The notes beneath the pieces are model-generated. The model did not search any database. It had not been told where the DNA came from and saw only the letters and a program-made list of their open reading frames with translations. Position numbers and translations under genes: made by a program. From Acidobacteriaceae bacterium (GTDB taxonomy: Bacteria; Acidobacteriota; Terriglobia; Terriglobales; Acidobacteriaceae): 5,055 nt of DNA. Positions 1 through 5,055 of this stretch are shown here, piece by piece (the stretch's first letter is position 1; every line of letters starts with the position of its first letter). Where the stretch lies: positions 1 through 5,055 of the forward strand of contig PMOF01000079.1 of assembly GCA_003162495.1 (NCBI GenBank). The letters are read 5' to 3'.

Positions 1-1083
1 GTGGACCGGAGCCGCATCCAGCGCCGCGTGGACACTCGCTACTGTGACCTGGTCACGGAGAACCTGGATGAAGCGCTGGCTCTCTGCGAGGCGGCCCGGA
101 GTGAGGGCCGCGCATTGTCTGTCGGTCTGGTGGGCAACTGCGCTGACGTGCTGCCGGAGCTGGTGCGCCGCGGCGTCGAAGTGGACGTGGTGACGGACCA
201 GACTAGCGCGCACGATCCGCTGAATGGCTATGTCCCGCAGGGCATGACGCTGACCGAGGCCGAAGAATTGCGGCAGCGCGACCCTGAGGAATATGTGCGC
301 CGTTCCACGGCGACCATGGTTGTCCACGTGAACGCGATGCTGGCTTTGCAACGGGCCGGCGCGGTGACATTTGATTACGGTAACAACATTCGCCGTTTTG
401 CGTTCGATGCGGGCTGCACAGATGCGTTTTTGATTCCGGGCTTTGTGCCGGAGTATATTCGGCCACTGTTCTGTACCGGGCAGGGGCCGTTTCGCTGGGT
501 CGCGTTGTCCGGCGATCCGCGCGACATCGACCGTACCGACGAGCTGGCTCTGGAATTGTTTCCGGACAACGAAATTCTCACACGCTGGCTGCGGCTGGCG
601 CGCGGGCGTTTTGCTTTTCAGGGATTGCCAGCGCGGATTTGCTGGCTGGGTTATGGAGAGCGCGCGCGCATGGGCGAAGCGATCAACGAGCTGGTGCGCA
701 AGGGCGAAATTTCCGCGCCCATCGCCATTGGCCGCGATCACTTGGACACGGGCTCTGTCGCCAGCCCCTATCGTGAGACGGAAAAGATGCTCGACGGATC
801 CGATGCGGTTGCCGATTGGCCGATTTTGAATGCGCTGCTCAATACCGCTTCCGGGGCAACCTGGGTCAGCTTCCATCATGGCGGCGGCGTGGGGATGGGA
901 TTCTCTTTGCATGCAGGACAAGTGACTGTTGCCGACGGCACAGAGATGGCCGCGCGCAAAATTCATCGCGTGTTGAATAACGATCCGGGCATCGGGGTGG
1001 CGCGCCATGCGGATGCGGGCTATGAGCTGGCGCAGCAAACGGCCCGCGAAAAGGGCATTCATATTCCAATGGCGGGGAAATAG
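1..1083 (+). CDS. hutU: Urocanate hydratase (urocanase), 5'-truncated by the window edge
   Basis: Second enzyme of histidine degradation; with tightly bound NAD+ it converts urocanate to 4-imidazolone-5-propionate in the cytoplasm. The 360 visible residues carry the urocanase signature [10 protein letters not shown] at about residues 206-215, whose Cys214 matches the active-site-region Cys410 of the Pseudomonas putida enzyme as I recall it. Other family blocks are [12 protein letters not shown] (66-77), FDYGNNIRR (124-132), IRPLFC (153-158), [13 protein letters not shown] (244-256) and the glycine-rich [13 protein letters not shown] (290-302). Family members have about 550-560 residues, so roughly 195 N-terminal residues lie upstream. 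The GTG at base 1 is an internal Val codon, not the start. The C-terminus is complete and the frame is open throughout. The stop lies one base before hutI, so the two are surely co-transcribed. The operon promoter is outside the window. Confidence 0.97.
   Translation: MDRSRIQRRVDTRYCDLVTENLDEALALCEAARSEGRALSVGLVGNCADVLPELVRRGVEVDVVTDQTSAHDPLNGYVPQGMTLTEAEELRQRDPEEYVRRSTATMVVHVNAMLALQRAGAVTFDYGNNIRRFAFDAGCTDAFLIPGFVPEYIRPLFCTGQGPFRWVALSGDPRDIDRTDELALELFPDNEILTRWLRLARGRFAFQGLPARICWLGYGERARMGEAINELVRKGEISAPIAIGRDHLDTGSVASPYRETEKMLDGSDAVADWPILNALLNTASGATWVSFHHGGGVGMGFSLHAGQVTVADGTEMAARKIHRVLNNDPGIGVARHADAGYELAQQTAREKGIHIPMAGK
1074..1078 (+). promoter_or_regulatory. Ribosome binding site for hutI (GGGGA)
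   Basis: A purine run, GGGGA, within the last codons of hutU ends six bases before the TTG at 1085. It is the best Shine-Dalgarno-like stretch near the point where HutI homology begins, and it supports the TTG start over the in-frame ATG codons at 1007, 1013 and 1022. It is a partial, not perfect, anti-SD match. Confidence 0.5.
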
Positions 1084-1084
1084 A

Positions 1085-2335
1085 TTGGGCAACGCGCTCG
1101 TCATCGTCAACATCGGCCAACTGGTAACGCTCGCAGGACCGAAACGTCCGCGCATGGGCGTCGAACTGCGGGACCTGGGCACGGTCGAAAGCGCCGCGCT
1201 GCTGATCGTGGACGGTCGTATCGTCGCCGCGGGTCCGAACGCTGAACTCCGCAACAAAATCCCACCGCACGCGGTGCTCATCGATGCCAGGGGCTGCTGC
1301 GTTACTCCCGGCTTTGTAGATGCGCACACGCACCTGGTGTTTGCCGGCAACCGTGCGGCGGAATTTGAGCAGCGCATTGCCGGAGCCACGTACCAACAGG
1401 TCGCCGCGGCCGGCGGAGGCATTCTGCGCACTGTGCACTTGACGCGCGCGGCCACGAAGAATGAGCTGCTGACCGCGGCGCGGCTCCATCGGGACTGGAT
1501 GCTGCGCGCGGGAACGACCACGCTTGAAGCCAAGTCCGGCTATGGCCTGAACCATGCGACGGAAATCAAAATACTGCGGGTTCTGTACCGACTTAACGAC
1601 GAAGGCCCCGTTCGCATTGTTCCCACGCTGCTGGCCGCGCACACAGTTCCGCCGGAGTTTGCCCTCCGCCGCGAACAATATGTTCGCTGGATTGCCGAGG
1701 AACTGATTCCCGAAGTGGCAGCGGCCAAGCTGGCCCGTTACTGCGATGCATTCTGTGACGACCACGCTTTCACTGTGGAGGAGGCGCGCGCCGTGCTCAG
1801 CGCAGCACGCCGTCATGGCCTGGGCTTGCGGTTGCATGCTGAACAGTTTCGGCCCGGCACTGGCGCGGCCCTGGCAGCAGAGCTGGGCGCATCGACCGCT
1901 GACCATCTGGAGACCGCGGGCCCGGCGAACCTCACTCAACTACGCAATGCCGGTGTGCAGCCGGTCTTGCTGCCCGGCTCCGTGTTTGCGCTGGGAAGCA
2001 CGCTCTACCCGCCCGCAAGAGCGATGTTGGAATTGGGCCTTGCGATTGTTGTTGCCACGGACTTCAACCCCGGTTCGTCGCCGATCATGTCGATGCCTTT
2101 CATTCTTTCCTTGTCGTGTCTCCAGATGAAGCTTACGCCCGCCGAGGCGCTGACTGCGGCCACAATCAACGCCGCCTGGAGCCTCGACCTCGGCAACGAG
2201 ATCGGATCGCTTGAGCCCGGCAAGCAGGCGGATTTTCTGCTGCATGAATTCACTGACTATCGCGATCTGGCCTACTTTATTGCCGCACCGATGCGCCCGC
2301 GCGTCTTTATCGCCGGCCGGGAAGTTACGCCGTGA
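1085..2335 (+). CDS. hutI: Imidazolonepropionase
   Basis: Third enzyme of histidine degradation; it hydrolyses 4-imidazolone-5-propionate to N-formimino-L-glutamate. It is a cytoplasmic metal-dependent amidohydrolase (TIM barrel plus small beta-sandwich). From TTG 1085 it has 416 residues, near the usual 400-420. Predicted metal ligands are His81 and His83 in VDAHTH, His251 in LHAEQF, and Asp326 in ATDFNPGSSP; His274 in ADHLE matches the catalytic His272 recalled for the Bacillus subtilis enzyme. These positions are offset by one or two from B. subtilis numbering. LEAKSGYGL (residues about 146-154) is another family block. TTG 1085 is chosen because HutI homology (VIVNIGQLVTLAG) begins straight after it. 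The ATGs at 1007-1022 would add residues unlike the family and overlap hutU by over 60 bases. The 3' end overlaps the next gene by four bases. The long minus-strand open frame opposite it is a GC-rich shadow. Confidence 0.96.
   Translation: MGNALVIVNIGQLVTLAGPKRPRMGVELRDLGTVESAALLIVDGRIVAAGPNAELRNKIPPHAVLIDARGCCVTPGFVDAHTHLVFAGNRAAEFEQRIAGATYQQVAAAGGGILRTVHLTRAATKNELLTAARLHRDWMLRAGTTTLEAKSGYGLNHATEIKILRVLYRLNDEGPVRIVPTLLAAHTVPPEFALRREQYVRWIAEELIPEVAAAKLARYCDAFCDDHAFTVEEARAVLSAARRHGLGLRLHAEQFRPGTGAALAAELGASTADHLETAGPANLTQLRNAGVQPVLLPGSVFALGSTLYPPARAMLELGLAIVVATDFNPGSSPIMSMPFILSLSCLQMKLTPAEALTAATINAAWSLDLGNEIGSLEPGKQADFLLHEFTDYRDLAYFIAAPMRPRVFIAGREVTP
2319..2324 (+). promoter_or_regulatory. Ribosome binding site for the M20 gene (GGGAAG)
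   Basis: GGGAAG, inside the last codons of hutI, lies seven bases before the GTG at 2332. This is suitable spacing for initiation at a codon that overlaps the upstream stop. The match is moderate, so re-initiation by ribosomes ending hutI probably contributes. Confidence 0.4.
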
Positions 2336-3477
2336 ACGTGGAAGAAATTCTTCGCGAGTTAGTGGCCATTCCGACGCCGTCGGCGGTCTCCAATCTTCCT
2401 TTGCTAGCCTGGGTGGCGCATTTTGTCGAAGCGAGAGGCTGGCACGCCGTAATGCTCGAGTACACGGACGAGAACGGTGTGGCCAAAGCTAATCTGATCG
2501 CCAGGCCCGCCGAAGCGCCGCGCGGCAAGAGCTGGATTCGTTTCGCTTTTGTCTGCCATACCGATACGGTGCCGTATTCTGCTGGGTGGACTGACGCTCT
2601 GAAACTGCAAGCAGACGACGAGTCTTTGCACGGATGCGGAGCCTGCGATGTGAAAGGCGCATTGGCGTGTTTTCTGGCAGCGCTGGACGGGCTCGCGCCG
2701 GAGCAGGTTCATCCGCAAGCGGCGTTGATTTTGACCGCGGACGAGGAGATTGGCTGCAAGGGAATGGAGCGGCTGCTGGCTGCGACGAATTTGCGTATCG
2801 GCGCGGCCATCGTCAGCGAACCGACTTCGCTGCGGCCTGGAATTGCGGGAAAAGGCTACGGCCTGGCGCGCATCAGTATTTACGGCCTTGAGGCCCACTC
2901 AGCTTATCCGCGTGAGGGAGTGTCGGCCATTGCGCTCGCGGCGCGTTTCATCAACCGCATCGAGGGGCTGGCGGCGAAACTTGCCGAAGGCGCTGCCGCG
3001 CCGACAGCGATGAGCGCGCTCTTCGATCCTCCCCACACAACGTTGAACGTCGGGATGATTCAAGGCGGCTCAGCAAAAAATATTGTGGCCGGCACGTGTT
3101 GGTTTCTGGTGGAGTGGCGGCCGATGCCCGCAGATTCGCCGAGCGCGGTGTTTGTCGAGCTCACATCGCTCGCCGAAGCGATGCGATCGGAAGAGCCGCG
3201 CGCACGCATCGAGGTGGAATTGCTACGGGCCGAGCACGGCTTTGCGCCCGCTGGAGTTGGCACGCTGCAACGCCGGATGGGTGAAACGTCGTCGCGCGCA
3301 CCGATAGGAATCAGCTTCGGTTCGGAAGCCAGCCGCATTGCTCGCATTGCCGATGAAGTGATCGTGATGGGTCCGGGCGACATGCACACCGCTCACTCCG
3401 ATCGGGAATGCGTTCCGCCCGGCGAACTGACGCAATGGGTGCAAATGCTGCGCAGCCTTCTTTGCACCGGCGGCTAG
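2332..3477 (+). CDS. M20-family metallo-deacylase, ArgE/DapE-like
   Basis: A predicted cytoplasmic dizinc amidohydrolase of 381 residues, close to E. coli ArgE (about 383). Motifs in order: VCHTDTVP with His76 and Asp78; GACDVKG with bridging Asp106; ADEEIG with general base Glu138 and metal ligand Glu139; SEPT with Glu163; the lid/dimerisation block GLEAHSAYPREGVSAI with His189; and GPGDMHTAHSDRE near the C-terminus with His355 as last ligand. All catalytic positions of the family appear intact. There is no signal peptide. The GTG start at 2332 shares GTGA with the hutI stop, which indicates translational coupling. M20 members cleave N-acyl amino acids such as N-acetylornithine and N-succinyl-diaminopimelate; E. 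coli ArgE also accepts N-acetylhistidine. The substrate cannot be read from sequence. Context suggests an acylated glutamate or histidine compound rather than arginine synthesis. A generic label of acetylornithine deacetylase would be risky. Confidence 0.9.
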   Translation: MNVEEILRELVAIPTPSAVSNLPLLAWVAHFVEARGWHAVMLEYTDENGVAKANLIARPAEAPRGKSWIRFAFVCHTDTVPYSAGWTDALKLQADDESLHGCGACDVKGALACFLAALDGLAPEQVHPQAALILTADEEIGCKGMERLLAATNLRIGAAIVSEPTSLRPGIAGKGYGLARISIYGLEAHSAYPREGVSAIALAARFINRIEGLAAKLAEGAAAPTAMSALFDPPHTTLNVGMIQGGSAKNIVAGTCWFLVEWRPMPADSPSAVFVELTSLAEAMRSEEPRARIEVELLRAEHGFAPAGVGTLQRRMGETSSRAPIGISFGSEASRIARIADEVIVMGPGDMHTAHSDRECVPPGELTQWVQMLRSLLCTGG

Positions 3478-3500
3478 TCCGGCATCGGCTTGCCGCTGGT
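3466..3500. other. Weak hairpin across the convergent stop codons
   Basis: ACCGGCGG (3466-3473) can pair with CCGCTGGT (3493-3500) in plus-strand RNA: eight pairs with one G-U, and a 19-base loop that itself holds a CGGCA/TGCCG mini-stem. No T tract follows on either side, so it is not a canonical intrinsic terminator. It is the only inverted repeat I noticed at the junction and could slow polymerase or protect 3' ends. In GC-rich DNA a stem of this size may be chance. Confidence 0.2.
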
Positions 3501-4649
3501 CAGGTCGCGGATGATTTCAGTCTCGCGCTTGCGATAGGGTGTGCCATCGGGATGGAAGACATCGTGGAACCAGATCATGGGCTGGTCAAACACGTAGGGG
3601 CGCTGCCAGGAGTCCCATGGCAAATAGGTTTGGGATTTGCCGGCGACCAGTCCCCAGTTGATGGCCCCCACGTGGTGTTGGCGAGCGATGGGCAATACGG
3701 TATCGAAGGTGCTGCCGGCGCCGCGGGCCATATATTCCGTGCAGATGAGAGGGCGATGAAACTGCTCCAGAAGTTTCACATGCGTCTCGAAGTCCTCAGG
3801 CCAGCCGTAATTGTGGAAGCTGATCACGTCAGATTGCTCCACCTGAATGCGGGCCAGCGGCGGCATGGTTGCGAGCGAAGTCCAATCGCCATGCCACAGG
3901 CCGCTGGTGAGCGGTTGCGTGGGGTGCGCGGCGCGGGCCCAGGCAAAGACCTGCGGCACTAGCGCAAGGATAATCTCGTTCTTGTTTTTTGGATCCCCTT
4001 TGGCGTAGGAACTGTCGTTGCCGTTGTCCGGCTCATTCCAAACATCCCAGGCCAGAATACGCGAATCGTTGGCGAATGCGCCCACCACTCCCTTCACATA
4101 ATTTTCGAGGCGCGGAAATTGAGCGGGATCGGAGAGAACCTCGGTGCCCGGCGCCTGCACCCAGCCCGAGTTGTGCACTCCGGGAATGGGCGGATGCTGC
4201 GGGCCGAGCTTCGGATGCGGATCCCAGCAGGAGTCGAAGAGGACAAAGACGGGGCGAATATGATGGCGAGCGGCGATGGCAAGGAACGCATCGATCCGTT
4301 GCTGGAAACCCCTGGGGTCCTGCTCCCACAGCAGGTTGTGGAGGAAGACGCGCATAGTGTTCATGCCGATGCCTTGGGCCCAACCCAGTTCGCGGTCGAT
4401 GGTGGGGGCATCGAAGGTATCGGCCTGCCACATTTCCAGCTCATTGATGGCCGTGGACGGCACAAAGTTCGCTCCCACCGGCCAGGGCTGTTGCGCGTAC
4501 CATGTGTTGGCCTGGGCTTCTGTCCAGCGCTGCTGGGCACGGGCGCAAGGCAGTACGGCCAGCAGAAATGCCAGCGCCACAGACCACCGGACGCCCTGGA
4601 ATGACATGCAAATGCACGGTGAAGGGAACTGCCGACTTGATTCATTCAT
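3474..4649 (-). CDS. Secreted clan GH-A glycoside hydrolase (GH5-like)
   Basis: A 391-residue exported enzyme likely to cleave beta-glycosidic bonds in polysaccharide by a retaining mechanism. A hydrophobic segment at residues 22-34 (WSVALAFLLAVLP) followed by CARA and QQ predicts signal-peptide cleavage near Ala38-Gln39. The rest is a TIM barrel with clan GH-A landmarks: Arg100 in TMRVFLH, Asn205-Glu206 in DVWNEPDN (acid/base), His279 and Tyr281 in SFHNYGW, Glu305 in ICTEYMAR (nucleophile), and Trp332 in INWGL. Such proteins are often labelled cellulase-family or 1,4-beta-xylanase; I cannot tell the substrate. No carbohydrate-binding module is visible. The ATG at 4649 is preferred because GGAGG lies five bases upstream. 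An ATG at 4607 would give a neater 24-residue signal peptide but lacks a ribosome site, and one at 4766 falls at the predicted promoter. Its stop overlaps the M20 stop by four bases, in convergent orientation. Confidence 0.9.
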   Translation of the reverse strand: MNESSRQFPSPCICMSFQGVRWSVALAFLLAVLPCARAQQRWTEAQANTWYAQQPWPVGANFVPSTAINELEMWQADTFDAPTIDRELGWAQGIGMNTMRVFLHNLLWEQDPRGFQQRIDAFLAIAARHHIRPVFVLFDSCWDPHPKLGPQHPPIPGVHNSGWVQAPGTEVLSDPAQFPRLENYVKGVVGAFANDSRILAWDVWNEPDNGNDSSYAKGDPKNKNEIILALVPQVFAWARAAHPTQPLTSGLWHGDWTSLATMPPLARIQVEQSDVISFHNYGWPEDFETHVKLLEQFHRPLICTEYMARGAGSTFDTVLPIARQHHVGAINWGLVAGKSQTYLPWDSWQRPYVFDQPMIWFHDVFHPDGTPYRKRETEIIRDLTSGKPMPD

Positions 4650-4654
4650 GGATG

Positions 4655-4659
4655 CCTCC
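4655..4659 (-). promoter_or_regulatory. Ribosome binding site for the glycosidase (GGAGG)
   Basis: On the minus strand GGAGG stands five bases before the ATG at 4649. It is the strongest Shine-Dalgarno sequence I found in the window and decides the start between three in-frame ATGs (4766, 4649, 4607). Confidence 0.8.
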
Positions 4660-4770
4660 GGGATTGTGAAAGCGGCAATCCGCTTCGCGCGTGCAAGCAG
4701 GATCGTTTCTGGATCGGAAGGCTCGCCGATTTTGGGGACACTTTCTGCAAGTCTTCCCACCCACACTAGG

Positions 4771-4799
4771 ACTATAGAAGGTCTACGTTCAATTTTTAA
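4771..4799 (-). promoter_or_regulatory. Sigma70-type promoter candidate for the glycosidase
   Basis: On the minus strand, TTAAAA (4799-4794, -35, 4 of 6 to TTGACA) is followed after 17 bases by TATAGT (4776-4771, -10, 5 of 6 to TATAAT). The stretch is AT-rich against its surroundings. Predicted transcription would begin near 4764, leaving a leader of about 115 bases before the ATG at 4649. Sequence match only; no operator for a sugar-responsive regulator was recognised. Confidence 0.55.
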
Positions 4800-4862
4800 C
4801 TGAAACAGCAGTCCGCATACCTTTATTCGGCGTCGTTCGCTCTCACGCGAAAGTGCAGCTTC

Positions 4863-4874
4863 TGAGCCGGCTCA
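4863..4874. repeat. Perfect 12-base palindrome TGAGCCGGCTCA
   Basis: A fully symmetric 12-mer about 90 bases upstream of the glycosidase -10 and 100 bases upstream of the tRNA. It could be a binding site for a dimeric regulator, but no second copy was noticed and the symmetry stops at the next base on each side. Without a loop it is unlikely to act as an RNA hairpin. Confidence 0.35.
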
Positions 4875-4896
4875 CTCGCGGCGGAAACCTGACCAA

Positions 4897-4905
4897 TGCT
4901 ACCCT
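4897..4905 (+). promoter_or_regulatory. Weak extended -10 candidate for tRNA-Arg
   Basis: TGCTACCCT reads as an extended -10 (TGn followed by TACCCT, which keeps the T-A-...-T positions). No good -35 stands 17 bases upstream. It would give a leader of about 65 bases before the tRNA. It is offered only as the best candidate in a stretch where a plus-strand promoter is expected. Confidence 0.2.
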
Positions 4906-4977
4906 GTTGATGGCGCTTTTTCTTCGTCCTGATCGGCGCGCATGGCGAGACCAGAAAGAGCTCAGCGTTGATTTTGT

Positions 4978-5054
4978 GGCCCCGTAGCTCAGGTGGATAG
5001 AGCAGCAGTTTCCTAAACTGTAGGTCGCCTGTTCGAATCAGGCCGGGGTCACCA
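4978..5054 (+). tRNA. tRNA-Arg, anticodon CCT, CCA end encoded
   Basis: A complete cloverleaf of 77 bases including CCA. The acceptor stem GGCCCCG (4978-4984) pairs with CGGGGTC (5044-5050) with one G-U. The D stem is GCTC/GAGC (4987-4990, 5000-5003). The anticodon stem is GCAGT/ACTGT (5005-5009, 5017-5021) with a G-U at its base. The loop TTCCTAA (5010-5016) places CCT at 5012-5014, reading the Arg codon AGG. The T arm is GCCTG-TTCGAAT-CAGGC (5027-5043). The discriminator base is A (5051) and CCA is at 5052-5054. A five-base variable loop makes it class I. The gene ends one base before the window edge. tRNA genes of this kind often serve as integration sites, but what follows is not visible. 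Confidence 0.97.
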
Positions 5055-5055
5055 C

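Larger units (their letters stand above)
4650..4977. other. Divergent intergenic region between glycosidase and tRNA-Arg
   Basis: About 330 bases without a convincing gene. The glycosidase reads leftwards and the tRNA rightwards, so the region should hold both promoters. It contains a minus-strand promoter candidate (4771-4799), the glycosidase leader (about 4650-4764), a 12-base palindrome (4863-4874), a small TTCGC/GCGAA inverted repeat (4836-4851) and a weak extended -10 for the tRNA. The frame of the glycosidase stays open back to 4766, but that stretch has no family resemblance. I see no riboswitch, repeat array or mobile-element end. Confidence 0.7.

Noticed and set aside
1..3. GTG at base 1 as the hutU start
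   Set aside because: Urocanases have about 195 residues before this point; the GTG is an internal codon at the window boundary.
1007..1084. N-terminal extension of hutI from ATG 1007, 1013 or 1022
   Set aside because: It would overlap hutU by more than 60 bases and add residues not seen in imidazolonepropionases; TTG 1085 fits homology and spacing better.
866..1939. 357-codon open frame on the minus strand opposite hutU/hutI
   Set aside because: It lies antisense to well-conserved coding sequence, has low-complexity Arg/Ala/Gln-rich composition, matches no family I know and has no separate start signals. GC-rich genes routinely produce such shadows.
3408..3962. 184-codon plus-strand frame opposite the glycosidase 3' end
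   Set aside because: It is antisense to conserved clan GH-A motifs and overlaps the M20 gene out of frame; no recognisable domain.
4119..4803. Plus-strand frames of 161 and 175 codons opposite the glycosidase 5' half
   Set aside because: They are antisense shadows of the secreted enzyme; no ribosome site and no family resemblance.
4836..4851. TTCGC/GCGAA inverted repeat with a six-base loop as a terminator or attenuator
   Set aside because: The stem is only five pairs, has no T tract and serves no adjacent gene end.
4910..4987. 25-codon plus-strand frame starting at ATG 4910
   Set aside because: It runs into the tRNA gene, where its stop falls, and lacks a Shine-Dalgarno sequence; too short to support.

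Overview
The window is a GC-rich bacterial segment holding the downstream part of a histidine-utilisation (hut) operon, a convergent gene for a secreted glycoside hydrolase, and a tRNA-Arg gene at the right edge. No marker gene fixes the taxonomy. GC-rich codon use, hut genes of bacterial type, a GTG and a TTG start, and a secreted clan GH-A enzyme next to catabolic genes suggest a soil heterotroph. An acidobacterium is my best guess, by general impression only.

Layout: (a) 1-1083 (+), the C-terminal two thirds of urocanate hydratase (hutU), cut by the window edge. (b) 1085-2335 (+), imidazolonepropionase (hutI), starting at a TTG one base after the hutU stop. (c) 2332-3477 (+), an M20-family metallo-deacylase resembling ArgE/DapE, whose GTG start overlaps the hutI stop (GTGA). 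(d) 3474-4649 (-), a secreted GH5-like clan GH-A glycosidase, convergent with the operon; the two stop codons overlap in the tetranucleotide CTAG. (e) 4650-4977, an intergenic region of about 330 bases with a good minus-strand sigma70-type promoter and a 12-base palindrome. (f) 4978-5054 (+), tRNA-Arg with anticodon CCT and an encoded CCA end.

How the genes work together: HutU hydrates urocanate to 4-imidazolone-5-propionate, and HutI opens its ring to N-formimino-L-glutamate. The usual next enzyme (HutG, HutF or a formiminotransferase) is not seen. Its place is taken by a tightly coupled M20 deacylase with an intact dinuclear metal site. The most interesting hypothesis here is that this enzyme works in histidine catabolism, either on an N-formimino/N-formyl-glutamate intermediate or on N-acylated histidine that feeds the pathway. 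The glycosidase looks like a separate transcription unit. I found no mobile element, CRISPR array or clear novel multi-gene system.
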